Shown here: positions 54,003 to 62,382 of the stretch, one piece after another
How the letters are laid out: every line of letters starts with the position of its first letter
Position numbering within the stretch: position 1 is the first letter of the stretch
NCBI RefSeq assembly: GCF_003024385.1
Contig: NZ_PVZN01000011.1
Span: 62,001 to 126,000 of the forward strand
Direction of reading: 5' to 3'
Length of the DNA stretch: 64,000 bases
Source: Pseudomonas sp. BBP2017
Lineage (GTDB): Bacteria; Pseudomonadota; Gammaproteobacteria; Pseudomonadales; Pseudomonadaceae
Position numbers and translations under genes: made by a program
The notes under the pieces: generated by a model
Told to the model about the DNA's origin: nothing
Seen by the model: the letters and a program-made list of their open reading frames with translations, nothing else
The model's database searches: none

Positions 54003-54928
54003 TCGGCGAGGCATTCAGGGGGGGACAACGCCGGAACTTTGGCAATCTGCTCCCGCGCGCGCTGGGAAAGCAACTGCAACAGGTCGTCCAGGGTATGTGG
54101 ATGACTTTCATTGGCTCGGGTCAGCGCATACAAGGTAATCGGCAGTGGCGGGTTCAAGGGGCGTACTAGGGTGTGCTGTGAGCCGAGGGCGGTAAACGGG
54201 TCGATCAATGCCAACCCGGCACCGGCCTCGACCATGGCCCGGGCCAAGGAGTAGGTCTGCACACGAATACCGATGCGCGGTGCCGGCTCAAGATTTTTCA
54301 GATAGTTGTTCACCTGCGCCGCCAGTGGGTCGCTGCTGCTCAGGCCGATCAATGCCGCGCCGGCCAGGGCGTCGACCGTCAGCGGCAGGCCCAGGCTTTC
54401 TTCGCGCCAGTAGCCTGTCGGCGCCAGCGCCACCAACACACCATGGGCCAGGGGCTGGACATTCAGGCCGGGATGCTCGGGGTGGCGCAAGGTCAGGGCG
54501 ACATCGACTTCGCGCATCAACAACTGTTGCACCAGCTCCCGGCTGTGGTAACTGGACAGTTCGCATTCTGAGTGCGGATGACGCTCCGCCCACTGGTTGA
54601 TCACCGCTGGAAACAGCGACAGGGCCAGTGCCGGCGTGGCGCCGATGCGCAGGTTGATGCCTGGCTGGCGGCGCAGGCTGGCGGCCAGGCGGCGTACGCC
54701 TTCGACACTGTCGCTGACCTTGTCCACCTCGCGTTCCAGGGCCAGGGCCTCCGGGGTGATCTGCAACTTGCCGCGCACCCGCAGAAACAGCGGGAAACCC
54801 AGTTGTGCTTCAGCGTGCTGGAGAATCTTCGACACCGCAGGCTGGGTGACGTGCAGCAATTGCGCCGCGCCGCTGATCGAGCCGGTCTGGCGGATGGCCT
54901 GGAACACTTCGATGTGACGCAAACGCAT
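53957..54928 (-). CDS. LysR-family regulator next to amino-acid oxidase genes
   Basis: A 323-residue LysR regulator with the start MRLRHIEVFQAIRQTGSISG and helix-turn-helix AAQLLHVTQPAVSKILQHAE, a form typical of OccR/ArgP-like regulators of amino-acid use. The effector domain covers about 90-290. ATG 54928 has GGGG six bases upstream; ATG 54940 adds four residues. Divergent from the DadA-like gene at 55034, so it most likely controls the dadA-like/ridA/binding-protein set. It converges on the phosphatase gene with a 46-base overlap. Confidence 0.91.
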   Translation of the reverse strand: MRLRHIEVFQAIRQTGSISGAAQLLHVTQPAVSKILQHAEAQLGFPLFLRVRGKLQITPEALALEREVDKVSDSVEGVRRLAASLRRQPGINLRIGATPALALSLFPAVINQWAERHPHSECELSSYHSRELVQQLLMREVDVALTLRHPEHPGLNVQPLAHGVLVALAPTGYWREESLGLPLTVDALAGAALIGLSSSDPLAAQVNNYLKNLEPAPRIGIRVQTYSLARAMVEAGAGLALIDPFTALGSQHTLVRPLNPPLPITLYALTRANESHPHTLDDLLQLLSQRAREQIAKVPALSPPECLADQLGQVCAPLSRPCL

Positions 54929-54937
54929 GCTTGACCC

Positions 54938-54954
54938 CATAACCTTTGTTTATG
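54938..54954. promoter_or_regulatory. Candidate LysR operator at the DadA-like/LysR divergent gap
   Basis: CATAA and TTATG arms flank seven bases (54938-54954) and contain a T-N11-A core, as expected for LysR binding. It overlaps the alternative ATG of the regulator, which would suit autoregulation. No clear sigma-70 promoter stands out in the 100-base gap. Confidence 0.35.
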
Positions 54955-55033
54955 GCCGGTGCATTTTTATTCATTATCCGGCGGCTGTCATCGGTCCTAA
55001 CCTGAACGCCTTCGGATTTGCGGATGAAAGCAC

Positions 55034-56275
55034 ATGGCACAGCGGGTAACGGTCATTGGTGGGGGTGTCATCGGTCTGGCAACAGCCTATGCCCTGGTGC
55101 GCGAAGGCTTTGCAGTGGACCTGATCGAAGCGCGCGAGAGCCTGGCCGAGGGCACCAGCTTTGCCAATGGCGGGCAATTGTCCTACCGCTATGTGTCGCC
55201 GCTGGCCGATGCCGGTGTACCGCTGCAGGCCCTGGGCTGGTTGCTGCGCGGCGACTCGCCACTCAAGCTGCGGCCACGGCTGGACCTGGCTCAATGGCGC
55301 TGGTTGGGGGCCTTCATGGCTGCCTGCCGAACTTCGGTCAACCGCAGCAATGCCGCCCACTTATTGCGCCTGGCCCTGCACAGTCAGCACATTCTGACGC
55401 AGTGGCGTGAGGTCGACCGGTTGGGTGATTTTGCCTGGCGGCGCAACGGCAAGCTGGTGACTTTCCGTAATCCGGCCAGTCTCGCCCAGGCTCGCCGCCA
55501 TCTGCTCGATCCGCAGGGGCAGCAGGTGCTCGATGCCGCCGAAATCGCCGCGCTGGAGCCGGCTCTGGCCAATACGCCGTTCATTGGTGGTGTATTTACC
55601 GCCGATGAAGAAGTCGCCGATTGCCATCGCTTCTGCCTGAGCTTGGCTGAACGCTTGCAGGCTTCCGGTCGCTGTCGGCTGTTGCTGGGCCAGCGTGTCA
55701 CCGCTATCTGTCATGCGGATGGCATGATCCAGGCGCTGCAGCTGGGTGAGCAGCGCATGGCCGTGGAGCGCCTGGTGTTGTGCGCCGGGCACCGCAGCGC
55801 CAGTCTTGGTCTGCCGGGCCTGCAACTACCGATCTACCCGCTCAAGGGCTACAGCCTCACCGCGCCGATCCTGGCGGGGCAGCAAGCGCCGGAGGTGAGC
55901 ATCACCGACTACGACCGCAAAATCGTCTATGCGCGCCTTGAGGATCAACTGCGCGTTGCCGCCATGGTCGATATCGTCGGCTTCGACGAGTCCCTGGACC
56001 CGCTGCGGCTGGCCACTATGCGCCAACTGGCGGTCGCAACCTTGCCCGATGCCGCTGACTACGCACATGCCCGGGAATGGGCAGGCATGCGTCCAGCGAC
56101 CCCCAGTGGTGTTCCTCTGTTGGGTGCGACACGCTACCGCAACCTCTGGCTCAATCTCGGTCATGGCGCCCTCGGTTTCACCCTGGCTTGCGCCAGCGCC
56201 GCGCTGCTGGCCGAAGTGCTCGCCGGCCGCACGCCGTCGATCGACTTGCACGGGCTGTCCCCCCGGGCCGCCTGA
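55034..56275 (+). CDS. FAD-dependent amino-acid oxidoreductase (DadA-like)
   Basis: A 413-residue FAD protein of the DAO/DadA family. The dinucleotide-binding motif VIGGGVIGLATAYAL lies at residues about 6-20, and the DadA-type segment SFANGGQLSYRYVSPLAD follows near 40-60. A C-terminal GHGALGFTLACASAA contacts FAD. It is predicted to oxidise a D-amino (or imino) acid to the imine and keto acid, passing electrons to the respiratory chain. The following ridA-type gene fits imine hydrolysis. The true substrate is unknown; it is not certain to be D-alanine. Confidence 0.9.
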   Translation: MAQRVTVIGGGVIGLATAYALVREGFAVDLIEARESLAEGTSFANGGQLSYRYVSPLADAGVPLQALGWLLRGDSPLKLRPRLDLAQWRWLGAFMAACRTSVNRSNAAHLLRLALHSQHILTQWREVDRLGDFAWRRNGKLVTFRNPASLAQARRHLLDPQGQQVLDAAEIAALEPALANTPFIGGVFTADEEVADCHRFCLSLAERLQASGRCRLLLGQRVTAICHADGMIQALQLGEQRMAVERLVLCAGHRSASLGLPGLQLPIYPLKGYSLTAPILAGQQAPEVSITDYDRKIVYARLEDQLRVAAMVDIVGFDESLDPLRLATMRQLAVATLPDAADYAHAREWAGMRPATPSGVPLLGATRYRNLWLNLGHGALGFTLACASAALLAEVLAGRTPSIDLHGLSPRAA

Positions 56276-56310
56276 CTTTCACAAGAACAACAACCGCAAG
56301 GAGTGTCCCG

Positions 56311-56661
56311 ATGTCGATAACCCGTTTGCACAGTAACGAGCGCTTGAGTGCCGCTGCCCAGTTCGGGCAACTGGTGTTCCTGTCTGGCCAGGTGCCGACC
56401 CTGGCCAGCGATATCCGTGAGCAGACCCGCGAGGTGCTGGGCAAGATCGATGTCTTGCTGGCCGAGGCGGGCAGCGACAAAAGCCAGCTGCTCAGCGCGA
56501 CTATTTATCTCAAGGACATCGCCGCAGATTTCGAGGCGATGAACGAGGTCTGGTCGGCGTGGCTTGTGCCGGGCCATGCCCCGACCCGGACCGCCTTGCA
56601 GGCCGAACTGGCGCGTCCCGGCGTGCGTGTGGAAATCACTGTCATTGCCGTGCGCGGCTAG
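56311..56661 (+). CDS. RidA-family reactive imine/enamine deaminase
   Basis: A 116-residue RidA/YjgF protein that hydrolyses reactive enamines and imines released by amino-acid enzymes. The family pattern is seen in FGQLVFLSGQVPTLASDIRE, TIYLKDIAADFEAMNEVW, and the substrate-binding Arg in HAPTRTALQAELARPGVRVE. The start at ATG 56311 follows AAGGAG; the open frame further upstream overlaps the DadA-like gene and is not part of it. It sits between an imine-producing oxidase and an amino-acid binding protein. Confidence 0.93.
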   Translation: MSITRLHSNERLSAAAQFGQLVFLSGQVPTLASDIREQTREVLGKIDVLLAEAGSDKSQLLSATIYLKDIAADFEAMNEVWSAWLVPGHAPTRTALQAELARPGVRVEITVIAVRG

Positions 56662-56670
56662 GAGCTCATC

Positions 56671-57567
56671 ATGTTCAAACCCACATTGGTTGCGTTGTCA
56701 CTGTTGTTCGCCAATTCGGCGTTGGCCGACACGCCGGCACTCTCCGGCACCCTGAAGAAAATCGCCGACTCGGGCAGCATCACCCTGGGTTATCGTGATT
56801 CCTCCATTCCTTTTTCTTATATCGGCGACCATAGCGGCAAACCCATGGGCTACTCGGTCGATCTCGCCGGAGAAATCGTCAAGCATCTGCAGAGCAAGCT
56901 GGCAGTGCCGCAGTTGAACGTGCGATACAACCTGGTCACCTCGCAAACGCGGATTCCACTGGTGCAGAACGGTACGGTCGACCTGGAGTGCGGGACCACC
57001 GGGGTCACCGCCGAGCGGCAGAGGCAGGTGGACTTCTCTTATGGCTTTATTTTCGTCAAGGGCCAACTGTTGACCCGGAAGGGCAGTGGCATTCAGGGGC
57101 TGGACGATCTTAAGGGCAAAAATGTGGTCAGCACTGCGGGCACCACCAATGAGAAGTACCTGAAGAATTACAACCTGGAGCACAACCTCGGCGCCTTTGT
57201 CATCAGCGCCAAGGACCATGGTGAGGCGTTCATGATGCTCCAGTCCGGCCGGGCCGCTGCATTCTATATGGATGACGCACTGCTCTATGGCGAGCGGGCC
57301 AAGGCGCGCGATCCGCATGATTGGGTGGTGGTCGGTGAGGCGCAGTCGCGGGAGATCTACAGCTGCATGGTGCGCAAGGGTGATGAGCAACTGCTGGCAG
57401 CGGTCAACGAGGCGCTGGCGGATGTCTACCGCAGCGGCAGGATCGAGGGCATCTATAAGCGCTGGTTCGAGCAGCCGATTCCGCCCAAGGGGCTGAACCT
57501 GGAGTTTCCGATGACCAGTGAACTGAAGGGCTTGATCGCCAAACCTTCGAGTGAGCCGGTGCAGTAA
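56671..57567 (+). CDS. Periplasmic amino-acid binding protein (GltI/AatJ-like)
   Basis: A 298-residue ABC transporter substrate-binding protein with a 19-residue signal peptide (VALSLLFANSALA), family 3 pattern SITLGYRDSSIPFSYIGDHS, SVDLAGEIVKHL and GTVDLECGTTGVTAERQRQV, similar to glutamate/aspartate binding proteins. No permease or ATPase gene lies nearby, so it must work with a transporter encoded elsewhere or act as a sensor. It follows ridA by nine bases and is probably co-transcribed. Confidence 0.92.
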   Translation: MFKPTLVALSLLFANSALADTPALSGTLKKIADSGSITLGYRDSSIPFSYIGDHSGKPMGYSVDLAGEIVKHLQSKLAVPQLNVRYNLVTSQTRIPLVQNGTVDLECGTTGVTAERQRQVDFSYGFIFVKGQLLTRKGSGIQGLDDLKGKNVVSTAGTTNEKYLKNYNLEHNLGAFVISAKDHGEAFMMLQSGRAAAFYMDDALLYGERAKARDPHDWVVVGEAQSREIYSCMVRKGDEQLLAAVNEALADVYRSGRIEGIYKRWFEQPIPPKGLNLEFPMTSELKGLIAKPSSEPVQ

Positions 57568-57573
57568 GAACAC

Positions 57574-58011
57574 TTACCCCATCGGCGGCAGGCGTCGCTT
57601 GACCGACGTCTTTTTCACGATCGCGGTGTTGGTCTCGGCATGGTTGTTGAGCTTGTCCAGCACCGTATCCAGCTCTTCCATCGAGCGCACATGCAAGCGG
57701 GCGATAAAGCAGTCTTCACCGATGACCTTGTCGCACTCGGTGAACTCGGGGATCGCTATGATCTGCCGTTCCACTTCCTGCAATTGCCCCGGCAATGGCC
57801 GCACCCGCACGATTGCCTGCAACTGATAGCCAAAGCAGCGCGGGTCGATTTCGACCGTGTAGCCTTTGAGTACACCGCGTTCTTCCAGGCGGCGCAGGCG
57901 TTCGCTGACGCTGGGTGCAGACAATCCGCTGAGTTGCGCCAGGGCCTTGAGCGAGCGGCGTGAGTCTTCCATCAGCGCCTTGATCAACAACTGGTCGATA
58001 TCGTCGGTCAT
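57574..58011 (-). CDS. Lrp/AsnC-family transcriptional regulator
   Basis: A 145-residue Lrp-type regulator with an N-terminal helix-turn-helix (SLKALAQLSGLSAPSVSERL) and a C-terminal RAM ligand domain (LQAIVRVRPLPGQLQEVERQ). ATG 58011 gives the usual length; the frame extends 34 codons upstream through the operator and is not used. It ends six bases from the binding-protein stop (convergent) and is divergent from the EamA transporter at 58142, its likely target. Confidence 0.92.
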   Translation of the reverse strand: MTDDIDQLLIKALMEDSRRSLKALAQLSGLSAPSVSERLRRLEERGVLKGYTVEIDPRCFGYQLQAIVRVRPLPGQLQEVERQIIAIPEFTECDKVIGEDCFIARLHVRSMEELDTVLDKLNNHAETNTAIVKKTSVKRRLPPMG

Positions 58012-58023
58012 CTCAGTCTCGTT

Positions 58024-58045
58024 AGGCAAATTACGAAATCTGCCT
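58024..58045. promoter_or_regulatory. Lrp-type operator
   Basis: A 22-base imperfect palindrome with arms AGGCA and TGCCT around an AT-rich core (18 of 22 positions symmetric) lies 12 bases from the Lrp gene start, in the divergent gap with the EamA exporter. It fits the 15-base AT-centred boxes bound by Lrp/AsnC proteins. Confidence 0.6.
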
Positions 58046-58141
58046 TGATAGTAAAGGTGTTCTTGCAGTTTAGCCTGTTTTATCCACTGGAGCGTGGCCC
58101 GCCAGGCTCGCATAATTTAGCCATCTTCAGGGAGGTGAGTG

Positions 58142-59089
58142 ATGGACAATTCAATACGCCGTGGTTCGCTGGAAATGGTCGCCGCGATGCTGATCTCGGG
58201 GACTATTGGCTGGTTTGTGCTGGTGTCCGGGCAAGCGGTGCTGGATGTGGTGTTCTGGCGCTGCGTGTTTGGCGCTGGCACTTTGCTGTTGATCTGCCTG
58301 GCCATGGGCTTTCTCAAGCCCGGTATTCTGACCCTGGCAACCATCGCCCTGGCGGTGCTCAGCGGTGCGGCGATCGTCGGCAACTGGGTGTTGTTGTTCG
58401 CTTCTTATTCACGGGCTTCGATTGCCATCGGTACCGCGGTGTATAACGTCCAGCCGTTCATTCTGGTCGGGCTGGCGGCCATGTTCCTCGGTGAGAAGAT
58501 CACCGTGCAGAAGCTGTTCTGGCTGGCGCTGTCGTTTGCCGGAATGCTAGCGATTGTCAGCGCTCACAGCAGCCAGGGCGGCAGTGGCAATGACTATCTG
58601 CTGGGGATCGGCCTGGCTTTGGGTGCGGCGTTCCTGTATGCCGTGGCGGCGTTGATCATCAAGCGCCTGAGTGGTACGCCACCGCACCTGATCGCGCTGA
58701 TCCAGGTGTGCACCGGCATCCTGTTGCTGGCGCCCTGGGCCAATACCTCGGGCCTGCCCAGCGAGGCGGGTGCGCTGGCTTCGCTGGTCACGCTGGGGAT
58801 TGTTCACACCGGGGTGATGTATGTGCTGCTGTACGGTGCCATTCAGAAACTGCCGACCGCATTGACCGGGGCGTTGTCGTTCATCTACCCGATCGCGGCG
58901 ATCTTCGTTGACTGGTTCGCCTTCGACCATCGCCTGGCGCCGCTGCAGTGGCTGGGTGTGGCGACGATCCTGCTGGCCGCCGCCGGTATGCAGCAAGGCT
59001 GGTGGTTCAAACCAGCGGTCAAGCCGGACGCTACGGCAGCAAATCGCGGTAACCCAGGCGCGACAACTCAAGAGACGAGGGTGGGATAG
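58142..59089 (+). CDS. EamA/DMT-family transporter (probable amino-acid exporter)
   Basis: A 315-residue inner membrane protein with ten helices in two EamA repeats (first half YSRASIAIGTAVYNVQPFIL; second half GAIQKLPTALTGALSFIYPI). ATG 58142 lies six bases after GGAGG (58131-58135). The divergent Lrp regulator suggests amino-acid efflux. About 20 extra polar residues trail the last helix. Confidence 0.92.
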   Translation: MDNSIRRGSLEMVAAMLISGTIGWFVLVSGQAVLDVVFWRCVFGAGTLLLICLAMGFLKPGILTLATIALAVLSGAAIVGNWVLLFASYSRASIAIGTAVYNVQPFILVGLAAMFLGEKITVQKLFWLALSFAGMLAIVSAHSSQGGSGNDYLLGIGLALGAAFLYAVAALIIKRLSGTPPHLIALIQVCTGILLLAPWANTSGLPSEAGALASLVTLGIVHTGVMYVLLYGAIQKLPTALTGALSFIYPIAAIFVDWFAFDHRLAPLQWLGVATILLAAAGMQQGWWFKPAVKPDATAANRGNPGATTQETRVG

Positions 59090-59191
59090 GCAGTGTAGAG
59101 GCCCCAGTCGGTTCCTGACGGCGCATCAACTGCACTGCCGAGTGCGAGCGGTCAGGGTAGAATAGGCGGCTTTCCTGTATTGAACCTGGCC

Positions 59192-60112
59192 ATGACTTCT
59201 GTGATCGACACTCTCCAGCAACACCTGCTTGCGGCGCTTGACCCGGCGCCGGCCGAAACCCGTCGGCTGTTTCATGGCCGCGGGCGCTGCTGGCCGGGGC
59301 TTGAGCAGATCACGGTGGACTGGTTGCAAGGTGTGCTGCTGGTGTCGCTGTTTCGCGAGCCAGCGGCCGGTCAATTGCCGGCGTTGGAGCAGATGCTGTT
59401 GGCGCTCGCTCAGGCACCGTGCTGGAGTGGTCAGGCCATTCTGATCCAGCATCGCTACCTGCCCGACAGTCCCGGGCAGTGGTTGCTGGGCTCGCCGAGT
59501 GAGCACTGGCTGATTGATGAAGACGGTTTGCGCTATCAGCTCGATCTTGGTTTGAAGCAGAACACCGGGTTGTTTCTCGATATGCGTTATGGGCGGCGCT
59601 GGGTGCGTGAGCAGGCCGCGGGCAAGCGGGTGCTGAACCTGTTTGCCTATACCTGTGGGTTTTCGGTGGCGGCGATTGCCGGTGGTGCCGAACAGGTGGT
59701 CAATCTGGATATGGCGCGCTCGGCGCTGAGCCGTGGGCGGGATAATCATCGGCTCAATGGCCACGACCTGGGGCGGGTGAGTTTTCTTGGGCATGAGTTG
59801 TTCAAGTCGTGGGGCAAGGTGCGTAAGTCCGGGCCTTATGATCTGATCATTATCGATCCGCCGACCTTTCAGAAAGGCAGCTTTGTGTTGACTCAGGATT
59901 ACCGCAAGATTTTGCGGCGGTTGCCGGAACTGTTGGCTGACGGTGGGACGGTGTTGGCGTGTGTCAATGATCCGGCCATCGGGCCTGAGTTTTTGATTGA
60001 GGGTATGGCCGAAGAGGCGCCGGATCTGGTGTTCGTCGAGCGTTTGGCCAACCCACCGGAGTTTCCCGATAACGATCCGGCGGGTGGGCTCAAGGCGCTG
60101 GTGTTCCGCTAG
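59192..60112 (+). CDS. Class I SAM-dependent methyltransferase (RlmI/RlmK-like)
   Basis: A 306-residue methyltransferase related to 23S rRNA m5C/m2G enzymes: SAM motif LNLFAYTCGFSVAAIAGGAE, then VNLDMARSAL, and the catalytic-region motif IIIDPPTFQKGSF. It lacks an N-terminal PUA domain, so it is shorter than RlmI (about 396). The target, rRNA or another molecule, is unknown. ATG 59192 is preferred; TTG 59180 is an alternative. Confidence 0.87.
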   Translation: MTSVIDTLQQHLLAALDPAPAETRRLFHGRGRCWPGLEQITVDWLQGVLLVSLFREPAAGQLPALEQMLLALAQAPCWSGQAILIQHRYLPDSPGQWLLGSPSEHWLIDEDGLRYQLDLGLKQNTGLFLDMRYGRRWVREQAAGKRVLNLFAYTCGFSVAAIAGGAEQVVNLDMARSALSRGRDNHRLNGHDLGRVSFLGHELFKSWGKVRKSGPYDLIIIDPPTFQKGSFVLTQDYRKILRRLPELLADGGTVLACVNDPAIGPEFLIEGMAEEAPDLVFVERLANPPEFPDNDPAGGLKALVFR

Positions 60113-60142
60113 GAGGGAGCGACTTGCTTTTGTGGGCGCGGA

Positions 60143-60445
60143 TCAGTCGGGCGTCTGTCGCGCCTCTAGCCCGTCAAGCAACGCATCAAGCAGCGCCATG
60201 GCCATCTCCACTGAATGCTGGGTGGACCAGATCAAGCCTCGTCCTTCCTTGTTGGTATGGCGGACGGCTTCGATAACGGTGGTACGGGCGCACTTGAGGT
60301 AAAACGAAGCATGCACCAGCGCATCTTCAGCACTGACGCCGGCGCGTACGCTGAACAAGGGCGGATGTTCCGGGCAACAGGGGAGGTCGGTTTCGAGCGT
60401 TTCAATGAGGTGCAGGCTGGGGGGATCGGGAACGGGTTTTTTCAT
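60143..60445 (-). CDS. DUF3077 family protein
   Basis: A 100-residue helical protein of the Pseudomonas DUF3077 family (FSVRAGVSAEDALVHASFYL; STQHSVEMAMALLDALLDGL). Function unknown; such genes often occur in several dispersed copies. ATG 60445 lies seven bases after AGGAG; a tandem ATG at 60448 is possible. The open frame extends far upstream, but that part covers hairpins and is not coding. Converges on the methyltransferase gene. Confidence 0.82.
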   Translation of the reverse strand: MKKPVPDPPSLHLIETLETDLPCCPEHPPLFSVRAGVSAEDALVHASFYLKCARTTVIEAVRHTNKEGRGLIWSTQHSVEMAMALLDALLDGLEARQTPD

Positions 60446-60448
60446 CAT

Positions 60449-60662
60449 GGTGCTCCTGGTTGATGGAGCTACCACTCGCTCGTCGCCAAACGAGAATGGG
60501 TGGTAGCTGTACGCGGGTTGGCGAACCGGATCAACGCAGGAAACCCCGGCAGGGCCTAAGCCCTCCCGCGCACAGCCACCATAAAAGAGGCGCAGACGTC
60601 CAGGACGCCAGCCATCGTTCAGGGGTATGTCTGCATATATTTGCCGGGTCGCCAAACCCGAT
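60449..60662 (-). promoter_or_regulatory. Structured 5' leader of the DUF3077 gene
   Basis: On the minus strand this region folds into clear hairpins: a perfect nine-base stem AGCTACCAC/GTGGTAGCT (60467-60475 with 60500-60508), which ends just ahead of the ribosome binding site and encloses a CTCG/CGAG inner stem around a TTTGGCGA loop. A second hairpin is CGGGT-TTGGCG-ACCCG at about 60645-60660. The shared TTGGCGA loop sequence suggests a repeated RNA element. It could control translation or be an sRNA/REP-like element. Confidence 0.5.
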
Positions 60663-60792
60663 CACCGAAGATTCAGTGACCGAGCGAGCCTAGTGTTAAG
60701 ACCTTCCCCGGGCAAGCTACTGAGGCCGACAGATTGCGTAGGATAGGTCTTAGGACCCGGCGTTGGCTAGTCAGTGGAATCTGATTTGCTCG

Positions 60793-60816
60793 GTGGGAGC
60801 GGGCTTGCCCCGCGAT
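60793..60816. repeat. Single REP element
   Basis: GGTGGGAGCGGGCTTGCCCC followed by GCGA matches the REP core seen twice between fliK and fliL. It stands alone in the 460-base gap between the DUF3077 and PepSY genes. Confidence 0.8.
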
Positions 60817-60840
60817 GAGGCCCTCGGATTTGTGGGCATA

Positions 60841-60870
60841 TCCATTGGCAGCGCCACCACCGCCAATGGA
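60841..60870. other. Nine-base inverted repeat downstream of the PepSY gene
   Basis: TCCATTGGC and GCCAATGGA flank a 12-base loop 39 bases past the minus-strand PepSY stop. The stem is perfect but is not followed by T residues in either direction. It may end or stabilise the receptor-PepSY transcript. Confidence 0.5.
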
Positions 60871-60908
60871 TAAACGCAAAGAACTAAACGCCCCCCAAAA
60901 AACCTGAA

Positions 60909-62372
60909 CTACTTACGTAATCGCCGCCATCCCAACACCACACCACTGACGCTGAGAATCAGTCCTCCAACACTGAATGCGATCATCCAGATATCCCAAA
61001 CCGGCCGCCGCTGCAGCAACGGCAACCAGTCCCAGCTATGCAACAAGGCAAACAACCAGCGTGATACCCGCTTGGGTTGATCAAGCACGCCAAGCACCTC
61101 CCCGGTGTACAGATCCAGATGCAACCAGGTCTGTTGCGGATCATCAAAGCGCACCCGCAACACCGGTAACCGCTTTTCCAGATGCCCGAGCATGCTCTGC
61201 TCAGCCCGGGCGTAATAGTAAAAGTCGTAGGTATCGAGTAGCTCACTGTGCATCTGCCCCTGCGGCACAATCGTCTGCGCAGCGCGCTCCAGCACTTCTC
61301 TCGGCAGGCGGTCGAGCACCTGCCCGTCGACCATCGACAGCACTCGGGTACGACCACCGCCGTCATGACCGATCAGGTAACCCAAGCCACCGACCAGACG
61401 CCATTCCAGCTCCCGCGTCACCAATCCTTCATCGGCAAAACGTGAAAGCGCCTGGGCCGCGGAAACCGGAAAGGCTTGGGCCTGCAACGGCCCACCTTGG
61501 TACGCCGATGTGTCCAGTGGCGCTGAACTACTGAAAATCCGCCATGGATTCATCGACATCAATCCACTGAAGATCCAGGTGATCGCCAGTATGCCGAACA
61601 GCAAACCACCGATGTGGTGCCAGCGGGCAAACCCCCGATAGGGCGAACGCGAGCCGCTGCGGTAGGGTTTGCTGATGCGCCAGCGCAGCACACCGATCAC
61701 CGCTCCAAGCACCGCCATGACAGTGGCAGTCAGGGACAGGTAGATCACCAGATTGCTCCACCACCCATCCACGCCGATGCCTCGCAACGGGTACAACCAG
61801 TGCAGCCAGGCGCCGACCAGGTTCCAGCCACGCTCCAGGGCGCAGGCATCGCGGACCACTTCGCCGGTTTGCCCGGAGATATACAACAGAGTGCCGTCGA
61901 CATCGGCAAGCTGTACCCGCTGCAAGGGCCGGTCGGCATCCAGCGCGCGGGAATGGCTCCAGAGGTCTTCCTGTACCGGGCCCTGATAAAGCGGTGTCGC
62001 CAATGGATCGTACTGGCGAGCGGCGGCCAGGGCCTGTTCGCGGTCGGTGAAGCCCACGCGCTGGCCGGTGCGCGCATCCACTGCGACATTGCTGCGGCCC
62101 GGATAGCTGAACAGGTAGCGCGGCTCACCGGCTACGGTGCTCAGACGAATGCTCGCAGGGGAGCGCTGTGGATCGGCTGCAGCCAGTGCGATGCTCAGGT
62201 CGACGCAGCAGTCCTGTAGGCTGAGCACCGGCAGATGAGTCAGGTGCTCTCGCGGTGTCAGCTTGGGGTAGCCGATGTAGAGCATGACCACGCCCGAGAA
62301 AAACCACAGGGCCATGAACAGGCACAGGCCGATGCCTAGCCAGCGGTGCCACAGGTACAGGTAACGTTTCAT
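60909..62372 (-). CDS. PepSY-associated membrane protein (siderophore/iron reductase-like)
   Basis: A 487-residue inner membrane protein with four main helices: WLGIGLCLFMALWFFSGVVM at about 10-30, one pair near the middle, and a last one near the C-terminus (IAFSVGGLILSVSGVVLGWR). It has PepSY-type periplasmic domains and conserved helix histidines (HRW, WHHIGG, LLHSWDW) that could bind haem. Members beside TonB receptors (FoxB/FiuB-like) reduce ferric siderophores. The start at ATG 62372 follows TAGGACG and lies ten bases after the receptor stop. Confidence 0.87.
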   Translation of the reverse strand: MKRYLYLWHRWLGIGLCLFMALWFFSGVVMLYIGYPKLTPREHLTHLPVLSLQDCCVDLSIALAAADPQRSPASIRLSTVAGEPRYLFSYPGRSNVAVDARTGQRVGFTDREQALAAARQYDPLATPLYQGPVQEDLWSHSRALDADRPLQRVQLADVDGTLLYISGQTGEVVRDACALERGWNLVGAWLHWLYPLRGIGVDGWWSNLVIYLSLTATVMAVLGAVIGVLRWRISKPYRSGSRSPYRGFARWHHIGGLLFGILAITWIFSGLMSMNPWRIFSSSAPLDTSAYQGGPLQAQAFPVSAAQALSRFADEGLVTRELEWRLVGGLGYLIGHDGGGRTRVLSMVDGQVLDRLPREVLERAAQTIVPQGQMHSELLDTYDFYYYARAEQSMLGHLEKRLPVLRVRFDDPQQTWLHLDLYTGEVLGVLDQPKRVSRWLFALLHSWDWLPLLQRRPVWDIWMIAFSVGGLILSVSGVVLGWRRLRK

Positions 62373-62382
62373 CGTCGGCGTC

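Noticed and set aside
58012..58113. 34-residue N-terminal extension of the Lrp regulator
   Set aside because: It would run over the palindromic operator and exceeds normal Lrp length; ATG 58011 gives the family start.
60449..60655. N-terminal extension of the DUF3077 protein
   Set aside because: The frame is open, but it spans perfect hairpins and lacks family similarity; the ATG at 60445 has its own ribosome site.
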